A stretch of DNA of 64,000 nucleotides, taken from an uncultured Sphingomonadaceae bacterium (GTDB taxonomy: Bacteria; Pseudomonadota; Alphaproteobacteria; Sphingomonadales; Sphingomonadaceae). Below the pieces are notes generated by a model. That model had not been told where the DNA came from. It saw only the letters and a list, made by a program, of their open reading frames with translations, and searched no databases. The stretch lies in assembly GCA_947501695.1 (NCBI GenBank), contig CANMWO010000001.1, positions 1,550,001 through 1,614,000 of the forward strand, in the 5' to 3' direction. Below, piece after piece: positions 56,732-64,000 of the stretch (position 1 is its first letter; the number at the start of each line of letters is the position of its first letter). The translations under genes and the position numbers were made by a program.

Positions 56732-58237
56732 CTATTCGGTCACCAATATAGGTTCCAGTCCCAGCATATTGGCAAGCTGCAAGTGCCTCTTGGCCACAGC
56801 ATCGCCGTAAAGCGGCTTCAAATCTTCGGCCATGATGATTTCCAGCCGTCCATCGATTTTGCGCAACTGTGTCTGTTCCAACGGATTACGCGTACCGCCA
56901 CTCAACCTCTGCCCCAGTCGCATCGCAAGCCCCCAGCAGATCGCACGCTGCGTAGCCTCTTCGCTTGCCAGCTTGCCGCCACCGGGGAAAATATTATTGC
57001 CACCACCAAAGCTGGTAAACAGCGCCTGACCCAATTGCTCCCGCTCAGCGCCAGTAATGCCAACCCAATTACCGTGCAGTCCCATAACCAAGCCGCGTTC
57101 AGCCCGGAAATTGGGATTTGCACGCCATGCGACATCACCCAAATTACACGCGGCTTGCCTTATGCGTTGCCATTCCGGCGGATCCTCTGCAAAAATCGGA
57201 GCAATCCATTTACCCAGCAGTTTACTGTTCGCCGGAAAGCGCGCTTGCGCCGCCCCGGAATCTTCCGTTGCTAGCAACAGAGGATCCCGCTTGCTCTCCG
57301 GCTTGCTAACATTCTGGAACAACAGCCCCTCGCGTGCGCCATAGGCGGACACAATCATTGTGCTGCTACCCAAATAGCGCACGACAAAGGAAAGCAGCCA
57401 AGCAGCGTCATCCAATGTCGGAATCCGGGATGTCGAAAGGCCGGGTACCGCTTTTAATTTTGCCTTATTCATGCGAGCCAATTGGCTCACCAACCGACGT
57501 GCGCGTCGTGGCTGCATTTCGTAATGGTGGATCACAGGCAGCGGATAGCCGCTGTCAAACATATCCAACCGGGCTAATGACCGCCATGAACCACCGACCA
57601 GATAAAAAGGTAAATTTTGCGCCCTTTGATCCCATCCGGTTTTCTTGAGCATTTTTCGAACCTGCCGCTTGAGCTTGTCTTTACCCTTACCGCGCAGATC
57701 GGCAACGCGAAGGACACCGAGCGGAAAGCTATAACGCTCCAGCACTTTACCTTTGTCGATCAATGCCAGTTCCAGACTACCGCCACCCAAATCACCAACG
57801 ATACCGCGCGCTTCGGGAATGGCAGATAGTACGCCCAATCCTGCCAGTTCGGCTTCTTCTTCGCCTTGTAAAACCTGTGTCTCAAAACCGATTTTTGCGG
57901 CGGCTTTAAGCAAATCCTTGCCGTTAGCAGCATCGCGCACCGCGGCGGTGGCGAAGCTCATGACTGAATCCACTTCCATCTGTGAACAAAGCCGGTAAAA
58001 ACGTTCCAACGCCTGTACCGCCAATGCCATAGAATCGTCAGCAATTAATCCGGTCGTTGCTAGTTCTTTGCCTAGTCCGGCCATCACTTTTTCATTGAAC
58101 AAAATCGCCGGAACGCGAGCTGGTCCCTGATAAACAACCAAACGAATAGAGTTGGAACCGATGTCAACAATCGCCGTCCGGCGGTTGGTCCGCGGTGATT
58201 TTCTCTTTCTGGTTATTTGCAATCCCCCGACCTGCAT
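56732..58237 (-). CDS. ppx: Exopolyphosphatase/Ppx-GppA family phosphatase
   Basis: Ppx removes phosphate from polyphosphate ends or converts pppGpp to ppGpp. The 501-residue protein has the actin-like ATPase motifs VDIGSNSIRLVVYQ near residue 24 and GDLGGGSLELALID, and a C-terminal HD-like domain (about 310-500). It lies 13 bases downstream of ppk1 in the same direction, so the enzymes that make and break polyphosphate are co-expressed. It converges with the I78 gene. Confidence 0.95.
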   Translation of the reverse strand: MQVGGLQITRKRKSPRTNRRTAIVDIGSNSIRLVVYQGPARVPAILFNEKVMAGLGKELATTGLIADDSMALAVQALERFYRLCSQMEVDSVMSFATAAVRDAANGKDLLKAAAKIGFETQVLQGEEEAELAGLGVLSAIPEARGIVGDLGGGSLELALIDKGKVLERYSFPLGVLRVADLRGKGKDKLKRQVRKMLKKTGWDQRAQNLPFYLVGGSWRSLARLDMFDSGYPLPVIHHYEMQPRRARRLVSQLARMNKAKLKAVPGLSTSRIPTLDDAAWLLSFVVRYLGSSTMIVSAYGAREGLLFQNVSKPESKRDPLLLATEDSGAAQARFPANSKLLGKWIAPIFAEDPPEWQRIRQAACNLGDVAWRANPNFRAERGLVMGLHGNWVGITGAEREQLGQALFTSFGGGNNIFPGGGKLASEEATQRAICWGLAMRLGQRLSGGTRNPLEQTQLRKIDGRLEIIMAEDLKPLYGDAVAKRHLQLANMLGLEPILVTE

Positions 58238-58250
58238 CTGGCAATCGCGA

Positions 58251-60434
58251 TCAGATTTTTTTCTTGCGCCGACGCAAAGATAGTCGCGGCACCGCTGAGC
58301 TTTTAGTCAAGGATTTACCGCGCCCGGACAGCGACGGATTTGTCATGAAATAACGATGCAAATTGAAAGGCTTATCGGACGGTTCAACCCTAGTATAACT
58401 GCCATCCGGATTAAGCTCCCAGCTCTGTTCATCGTCAATCAGGTTAGCAACCATGACCTGATTCAATATCTGGTCATGGACGGTCTCATTTGTAATCGGC
58501 ATCATATATTCCACTCGCCGGTCAAGGTTACGCGGCATCCAATCGGCTGAGCTGATATAAAGCGCCGCCCCATTATTCGGGAGATCGTTGCCGTTACCAA
58601 ACGCCCATATCCGACTATGTTCTAGGAAACGACCGACCACAGATTTAACGCGAATATGATCCGACATCCCCGGTACACCGGGACGTAAGCAGCAGATGCC
58701 ACGAATGACCAGATCAATTTCAACACCGGCATTGCTTGCGGCATAAAGTTTCTCGATCAGAGCAGGATCCACCAGAGAATTCATCTTCGCCCAGATCATC
58801 GCCGGTTTACCAGCCCGTTCATTAGCGATCTCTCGGTCAATCAAATCCATTAGGTCGCTCCGCATGTAGCGCGGAGACATGGATATCATTTCCAGTTTTT
58901 CCGGTTCAACATAACCGGTGATATAGTTAAACAGCTGCGCAGCATCACGTGCCGCCTTCGGATCAGCGGTAAAGAAGCTCAAATCTGTGTAGATTTTCGC
59001 GGTAACTGGATGATAATTTCCGGTACCGAAGTGGCAATAGGTACGATAACCTTCTTGTTCCTTACGCACGACCAAGGATATTTTGGCATGGGTTTTCCAC
59101 TCGATAAAGCCATAGACCACCTGTACCCCAGCACGTTCAAGCGCACTGGCCCAAAGCAGGTTTTGTTCCTCGTCAAATCTGGCCTTGAGTTCAACAACAG
59201 CGGTAACCGATTTTCCAGCCTCTGCCGCATCGATCAGCGCCCGGATCACAGCTGATTGCTTGCCCGCGCGATAAAGCGTCTGTTTAATTGCCACTACATC
59301 TGGATCAGCAGCGGCTTGCCTTAGGAATTCGATCACAACTTCAAATGATTCATACGGGTGGTGGACCAATATATCCTTATCCCGAATCGCCGCGAAACAA
59401 TCCCCGCCATGATCACGAATCCGTTCCGGAAAACGCGGACTATAGGGCGTGAATTTCAGGTCCGGACGATCCTCGTCCACCAACAAATCAAGGTCGCCAA
59501 TACCAACCAAGCCATCGATGCGGCTTTCGGTAGCGCCCTCAGTCAGTAAATTTTCGCGCAACATCGCCACGACCGGTTCAGACAAATCCGAACCCATTTC
59601 AAGGCGAATTACATCTCCCCGCCGCCGGCGTTTGATGGCGCTGCGAAAATAGCGGACAAGGTCTTCGGCTTCTTCTTCCACCTCGATGTCGCTATCGCGA
59701 ATGATTCGAAAAAGCCCGCTGTTCGTCACGTCATAGCCCGGGAATATCTCATCGGAGTAACATTGGATAACGGATTCTACCGAAACATAGGTCGTGGTTT
59801 TGCCGGGCATGCGGATGAACCGCGGTAAGCCAGAAGGAATCATCACCAGTTCACGGATACGCTGGCTATCGGATTGCCGAACCAAATCGAATACCAGACT
59901 CAAACCCTTATTGGGAATGAATGGAAAAGGATGAGCCGGGTCCAATGCTTGCGGTGTCAGGACCGGAAATATCTGATCCAGAAAATGCTGCTTGAGCCAG
60001 ACATCATTTGCATCATCCAATTCGGCTGCTGGCAGAACATAGATATCCTGTTCGGCAAGGGCGCTGGTAAGCTGATCCCATACTTTTTGCTGATTGGACG
60101 TTAGCATATTGCTTTGAGCAGCGATGGCCAACAGCTGCTGGCTCGCCGTCAATCCGTCTGCAGATCGTTCTTCAATATTTTGACGAAATTGGCCAACCAG
60201 TCCGGCAAATCTAACCATGAAAAACTCATCAAGGTTATTGCCAGATATGGATAGAAACCGAAGCCGTTCGAGCAAAGGGTGCGAGCGGTTTTGTGCTTCT
60301 TCAATCACACGCTCATTAAAACCCAGCCAGCTAATTTCACGGTTGAAATAGCGCTCTAGACCGCCTTCCTCAACATAGGTCAGGCTTTCGTTTTCATTGT
60401 CGGATTCTGGAGTCTGGGGGACAAGACTATCCAT
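58251..60434 (-). CDS. ppk1: Polyphosphate kinase 1
   Basis: PPK1 makes polyphosphate from ATP through a phosphohistidine. The 727-residue protein has the N-terminal YFNREISWLGFNERVIEEA block, the autophosphorylated histidine region YCHFGTGNYHPVTAKIYTD near residue 470, and the second histidine region in the C-terminal domains (HSRIWAFGNGNDLPNNG). Length is normal for the family. The ATG directly follows the hdaA stop, and ppx comes next. Confidence 0.97.
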   Translation of the reverse strand: MDSLVPQTPESDNENESLTYVEEGGLERYFNREISWLGFNERVIEEAQNRSHPLLERLRFLSISGNNLDEFFMVRFAGLVGQFRQNIEERSADGLTASQQLLAIAAQSNMLTSNQQKVWDQLTSALAEQDIYVLPAAELDDANDVWLKQHFLDQIFPVLTPQALDPAHPFPFIPNKGLSLVFDLVRQSDSQRIRELVMIPSGLPRFIRMPGKTTTYVSVESVIQCYSDEIFPGYDVTNSGLFRIIRDSDIEVEEEAEDLVRYFRSAIKRRRRGDVIRLEMGSDLSEPVVAMLRENLLTEGATESRIDGLVGIGDLDLLVDEDRPDLKFTPYSPRFPERIRDHGGDCFAAIRDKDILVHHPYESFEVVIEFLRQAAADPDVVAIKQTLYRAGKQSAVIRALIDAAEAGKSVTAVVELKARFDEEQNLLWASALERAGVQVVYGFIEWKTHAKISLVVRKEQEGYRTYCHFGTGNYHPVTAKIYTDLSFFTADPKAARDAAQLFNYITGYVEPEKLEMISMSPRYMRSDLMDLIDREIANERAGKPAMIWAKMNSLVDPALIEKLYAASNAGVEIDLVIRGICCLRPGVPGMSDHIRVKSVVGRFLEHSRIWAFGNGNDLPNNGAALYISSADWMPRNLDRRVEYMMPITNETVHDQILNQVMVANLIDDEQSWELNPDGSYTRVEPSDKPFNLHRYFMTNPSLSGRGKSLTKSSAVPRLSLRRRKKKI

Positions 60435-61085
60435 TTAACCTTCCTCAATATTCTGTGCTGCATCTGGCTCTTTATCAGGATTTTCGACCATCGCTTGGTG
60501 CTGCGATAACGCCTCCATAGCGATAGCACGCGTAATCGGCTTCTTCCTCTCTATAGCAAGATTATCCATTTGTTGCGCCAAAAGCTGAACATTCCGATAA
60601 CTGCGTTCCATTCTCTTGCGGAGATAAGATAAGGCGTCTTCGGAAATAGAAAGTCCACGCAGAGAAAAATACTTCTGCAACAAGCCTTCGATCATCGCCT
60701 CATCAGGCGAATCTATTTCGATAAGCAGGGATGCAGCCAAACGCGATTTGAGATCGGGCAGCTTTATGTTCCATTCGGAAATTGGTTTTGCAGAGGTCAA
60801 AAGCACAGGCTTACGCTCTTCCCTCCCACGATTCCAAAGATGAAACAAATCAGCATCATCCATCATCTCGGCATTGTCGACAATATAGCCGCTACTGTCT
60901 TGTTCAAACTGCAGGGCCATGGCGGATTTCCCGGAACCGGAATCACCCACCAATATGGCTGTTAGATTAGGCCAGCTTTTCCAGTTTTGCAGATATCCAT
61001 GCACCTGTGCATTCGCGTCCGTGACAATGTAACCATCATCTTTTGCAGACAATGCCGTGTCCAAAGGAAGAGCGATCTGGGTCAC
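60435..61085 (-). CDS. hdaA: DnaA regulatory inactivator HdaA-like protein
   Basis: Hda proteins, with the beta clamp, make DnaA hydrolyse ATP and so limit replication initiation. The 216-residue protein begins MTQIALPLD, with a clamp-binding QIALPL motif, and has an AAA+ Walker A GDSGSGKSA (residues 47-55), a degenerate Walker B region (VDNAEMMDD) and a lid domain (LRGLSISEDALSYLRKRM onward). It lacks the DnaA DNA-binding domain. It overlaps the DUF2066 gene by four bases (ATGA) and abuts ppk1. Confidence 0.92.
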   Translation of the reverse strand: MTQIALPLDTALSAKDDGYIVTDANAQVHGYLQNWKSWPNLTAILVGDSGSGKSAMALQFEQDSSGYIVDNAEMMDDADLFHLWNRGREERKPVLLTSAKPISEWNIKLPDLKSRLAASLLIEIDSPDEAMIEGLLQKYFSLRGLSISEDALSYLRKRMERSYRNVQLLAQQMDNLAIERKKPITRAIAMEALSQHQAMVENPDKEPDAAQNIEEG

Positions 61086-62410
61086 TGTTCCTGCTCATCA
61101 CTCCCGGAATCCGTTTCTTGCGCGGCTGGCGGGGCTCCGCCTCTGCTGATCCGCAACGCTCCAGAGCCTTGCTGAACCTGCCAACCTTTTGAGCGAAGAG
61201 CCGAAGCTAGATCAGATAGATTGCCAGTAAATGACACCCGCATGACTGACACACCGCCCAGCGCTAGACTGGATGTGGACGCAGAGGAAACGCCAGAGAC
61301 AGATCTTACAGAGGATTCGCCTCGGCCAACCGCACCGACATCGGGGGTGTCGAACTGAATACTGACCGTTATTGCCGAACTGGCTGGTGCGACTGCATTA
61401 CCGTCCGCTCCTGAGCCATTCTCGTCGCTACCGCTAGAAATTTCAGCGTTGCCACTGCCTGCTTCAGAAGCCAATTCCGCCTCTATTTCTTTCTCCAGCG
61501 CATCAAGATCAAATCCATCATCTTCGATGATCAGCGATTTGTCGGTCCGCAAAACGCCGCGCGATAAGGCGCTGGCATAAATTTTATCCAAACGCTCTAT
61601 CGCTTGGTCCATCATCGCTGAAATACCGTCACTAGACGGTGTCTTTAACGTGAAGCTCTCAATATATTTATTGTCCGGGCCATAACGCGCGCTGAATCGC
61701 CCTGTTACTGGTCCACCGGGATATTCATATTGCATCCTAACAATAGGTACGATGACATCAGCGGCTCCGAATTGATCCAATATCATGCGCCACCAGCGCC
61801 GATCGTGACGTTCCGCCTGTCCGGCTGTCAGCATCAGTGATTCGCTGTCAGAACCGTAGGCGCGGACATAATCGATCGCGCTATCGCCAGCGCGGAACCG
61901 TGCCCATGCTTTTTGCCATTCAGTCTTATTTTCAAATACCTGAGGAGAACCTTCGCTCCACATGATGGGCAGAACCAGCAAGGGCGGCGATCTCAGTCGT
62001 CTGCCGCCAACCCCCAAGATCTGTCCAGCGCGAGCGCGATCAAACATCACGCCCAATGTCGCTATGTAACGAGTCGGGCCTATCTGCTCTTCTTCTACAA
62101 TGATCGCGGAAACAATATTGTTTAGCGCTCCATCGGAAAGTCCGGCGGTTTTCCCGCCTTGCGTCCTAGCATAGAGCATGGTCCACGCTTTTCGCTGTGC
62201 TTCTTCCCAACCTTTTTGGCGTGCTTCAAAAGCATTTTTTCCGCGCGTATTCACCTCAACGCCAAACACCTCGAAATCGCCACTACTCGCCAGCGGCGCA
62301 ACGCCACGTTCTGTGCCCTCAAGTTGCGCATAGACGAGCCCGGCTGCTGCCAGTCCAAATAACGCAAATATGGCACCCAATCGGTATTTAATGCTGGTCA
62401 AAAATATCAT
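61082..62410 (-). CDS. DUF2066-type exported protein
   Basis: A 442-residue protein of unknown function, commonly found beside hdaA and purM in alphaproteobacteria. A signal peptide or anchor occupies about residues 8-27 (LGAIFALFGLAAAGLVYA). The middle contains the family blocks GWEEAQRKAWTMLYAR and PLLVLPIMW. Residues 310-380 are low-complexity, rich in Glu, Gly and Ser. The ATG at 62410, with GAGCGG upstream, is preferred over a GTG at 62446. It is divergent from purM, the two starts being 62 bases apart. Confidence 0.82.
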   Translation of the reverse strand: MIFLTSIKYRLGAIFALFGLAAAGLVYAQLEGTERGVAPLASSGDFEVFGVEVNTRGKNAFEARQKGWEEAQRKAWTMLYARTQGGKTAGLSDGALNNIVSAIIVEEEQIGPTRYIATLGVMFDRARAGQILGVGGRRLRSPPLLVLPIMWSEGSPQVFENKTEWQKAWARFRAGDSAIDYVRAYGSDSESLMLTAGQAERHDRRWWRMILDQFGAADVIVPIVRMQYEYPGGPVTGRFSARYGPDNKYIESFTLKTPSSDGISAMMDQAIERLDKIYASALSRGVLRTDKSLIIEDDGFDLDALEKEIEAELASEAGSGNAEISSGSDENGSGADGNAVAPASSAITVSIQFDTPDVGAVGRGESSVRSVSGVSSASTSSLALGGVSVMRVSFTGNLSDLASALRSKGWQVQQGSGALRISRGGAPPAAQETDSGSDEQEQ

Positions 62411-62472
62411 TTCCGCTCTTTTGACGATTATGACGTGGAAATCCACCCACGACTTGTCTAATCGCCTATTTT

Positions 62473-63579
62473 ATGAGTGACAAACGAAATGAACCGGAAT
62501 CTTACACTTATGCGAAAGCGGGTGTATCAATTGAGGCAGGCAACGCGCTGGTCAAGGCTATCGCTCCGCTCGCTAAGGCCACCGCACGTGCTGGGGCCAA
62601 TGCGGAGTTGGGCGGTTTTGGGGGGTTTTTCGACCTAAAGGCGGCTGGCTATGATGACCCGCTGTTGGTTGCCGCCAATGATGGCGTCGGAACCAAGTTG
62701 AAATTAGCGATAGATTACGATCGCCATGACAGCGTCGGCATTGATCTGGTCGCAATGTGCGTCAATGATTTGATTGTTCAAGGTGCAGAACCGCTATTTT
62801 TCCTGGATTATTTTGCGACTGGAAAATTGGAAAACGGAGTCGCTGAGCGAGTTGTTGCTGGCATTGCCGAAGGCTGCAAAATGTCCGGCTGCGCTTTAAT
62901 CGGTGGTGAGACTGCGGAAATGCCGGGTATGTATGCCGCTGGCGACTATGATTTAGCAGGATTTTGCGTCGGCGCCGTTGAACGGGAGAAAGCCTTAACC
63001 GGCGCTCAATTGGCAGATGGCGATATACTATTGGGCCTCGCCTCCTCCGGCATTCATTCCAATGGCTACTCTCTGGTTCGCAGACTGGCGGAAGACAAAG
63101 GCTGGAAATTGGATCGCCCTGCGCTGTTCGACCCCGACATACTGTTGATCGAAGCTTTGATCGCACCAACCCGAATTTATGTAAAATCGCTTTTGCCGCT
63201 CATGCAATCCGGCCAAATCAAAGCACTGGCCCATATTACCGGCGGCGGATTGCTGGAAAATATCCCGCGCGTTCTCCCAGATGGCCTGCATGCCCATGTC
63301 GATGCCAATAGCTGGGATCAACCACGCTTAATGGCTTTTCTGCAAGCACAAGGTAATATCGAGCCGGAAGAAATGGCGCGGACGTTTAACTGCGGTATCG
63401 GAATGATCTTGGCCGTGTCTGCGGATGAAGTGGCGTCCGTCACCGCCGATTTGGAAGCCGCTGGAGAAACCGTTCATCGGGTAGGTGTTATAGGATCAGG
63501 TACGAAGGGTTGCACGGTTTCCGGCAGTGCCGAGACTTGGTCGGCCCTGCGCGATTGGACCGCGACTCATAATGGCTGA
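62473..63579 (+). CDS. purM: Phosphoribosylformylglycinamidine cyclo-ligase (AIR synthetase)
   Basis: PurM makes aminoimidazole ribonucleotide with ATP in purine synthesis. The 368-residue protein has [18 protein letters not shown] at the start, [14 protein letters not shown] and [20 protein letters not shown] for ATP and substrate binding (split here around DHVG-type loops), and [11 protein letters not shown]. It is followed six bases later by purN. Confidence 0.97.
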   Translation: MSDKRNEPESYTYAKAGVSIEAGNALVKAIAPLAKATARAGANAELGGFGGFFDLKAAGYDDPLLVAANDGVGTKLKLAIDYDRHDSVGIDLVAMCVNDLIVQGAEPLFFLDYFATGKLENGVAERVVAGIAEGCKMSGCALIGGETAEMPGMYAAGDYDLAGFCVGAVEREKALTGAQLADGDILLGLASSGIHSNGYSLVRRLAEDKGWKLDRPALFDPDILLIEALIAPTRIYVKSLLPLMQSGQIKALAHITGGGLLENIPRVLPDGLHAHVDANSWDQPRLMAFLQAQGNIEPEEMARTFNCGIGMILAVSADEVASVTADLEAAGETVHRVGVIGSGTKGCTVSGSAETWSALRDWTATHNG

Positions 63580-63585
63580 CGCCTG

Positions 63586-64000
63586 ATGCCTGATCGGGTC
63601 AAAGTCGCCGTCTTGATATCGGGCCGTGGTTCCAACATGGCCGCGCTTATATACGCTGCGAAAACAAATGACTGCCCTTATGAGATCATACTGGTGGCTT
63701 CAAATGATCCCCAGGCAGCTGGTCTGATTTTGGCCGAAGCAGAAGGCATCGCGACATTTTCACATCCCCACAAAGGCTTGAGTCGTAAAGAGCATGATCA
63801 GATCATGCATGACGCCATAACGCAGGCCGGCGCTGATTATATCACTCTCGCAGGCTATATGCGGATATTGAGCGATGATTTTGTCAGCAAATGGCAGGAT
63901 CATATGCTGAATATCCATCCCAGCCTCTTGCCGAAATACAAGGGCCTCGATACCTATCAACGCGCCTTGGATGCAAGCGATAGCCACGCCGGTTGCAGCG
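63586..64000 (+). CDS. purN: Phosphoribosylglycinamide formyltransferase PurN (cut by window edge)
   Basis: PurN transfers a formyl group from 10-formyl-THF to GAR. The first 138 residues are present: VAVLISGRGSNMAALI binds the phosphate of GAR, and NIHPSLLPKYKGLDTYQRAL carries the catalytic histidine of the family (NIHPSLLP). The remaining C-terminal third, including the catalytic aspartate, is beyond 64000. The ATG at 63586 follows the purM stop by six bases. Confidence 0.96.
   Translation, partial: MPDRVKVAVLISGRGSNMAALIYAAKTNDCPYEIILVASNDPQAAGLILAEAEGIATFSHPHKGLSRKEHDQIMHDAITQAGADYITLAGYMRILSDDFVSKWQDHMLNIHPSLLPKYKGLDTYQRALDASDSHAGCS

Overview
The window reads as a piece of a sphingomonad chromosome (Alphaproteobacteria, Sphingomonadales). 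Moderate GC content suggests a marine genus such as Parasphingorhabdus or Sphingorhabdus; the genus is an inference, the order is better supported. The main evidence is gene order: rpsB-tsf-pyrH-frr-uppS-cdsA-dxr-rseP-bamA-ompH-fabZ-rpmE with no lpxD, lpxA or lpxB, which fits bacteria that carry glycosphingolipids in place of LPS. A CckA-type hybrid kinase, a small HdaA-type DnaA regulator and alphaproteobacterial LexA boxes (GTTC-N7-GTTC) agree. The window is almost fully coding, with no gene-free stretch above 300 bases, no rRNA, no CRISPR array and no recognisable insertion sequence. nrdR (left) and purN (right) are cut by the window edges.

Left part (1-19510): rpiB-glyA-nrdR on the minus strand; a lone methyltransferase; the potassium transporter Kup; the cytochrome c maturation operon ccmC-D-E-F-G-H-I, including a 44-residue CcmD; a PAS-GGDEF-EAL-PilZ protein; a leucine dehydrogenase-type enzyme; tRNA-His; an isolated gspJ-gspK pair; then a plus-strand operon of a prolyl-4-hydroxylase-like enzyme, an atypical NRAMP-family transporter and the 5-oxoprolinase genes pxpA-pxpB-pxpC.

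Middle part (19541-31218): the minus-strand translation, isoprenoid, phospholipid and outer-membrane assembly cluster from rpsB to fabZ, then rpmE. Most junctions are 1-4 base overlaps. rpsB carries a long Ala/Lys-rich tail.

Right-middle part (31421-47340): a DUF481 outer-membrane protein, a DUF1304 membrane protein, an SOS-type promoter driving an 80-residue single-pass membrane protein, pssA-psd, icd, a KefB-like antiporter, alaS, a glutathione transferase, recA with its own LexA box and a strong terminator, and the operon dapA-smpB-DUF2062-cckA.

Right part (47444-64000): a soluble lytic transglycosylase, an SDR enzyme, ppk2, an unrecognised secreted cysteine-containing protein, aspS with an alpha/beta hydrolase, rnd with an I78 inhibitor-like lipoprotein, the cluster DUF2066-hdaA-ppk1-ppx, and purM-purN.

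The most interesting candidate is at 32985-33310. Five LexA half-sites, four of them at exactly 11-base spacing, sit in and around a TTGACA promoter in front of a small basic membrane protein. This resembles the setting of SOS-induced membrane division inhibitors such as Caulobacter SidA, but the protein is not one I recognise. The recA promoter in the same window has the same box, so the motif is supported internally.
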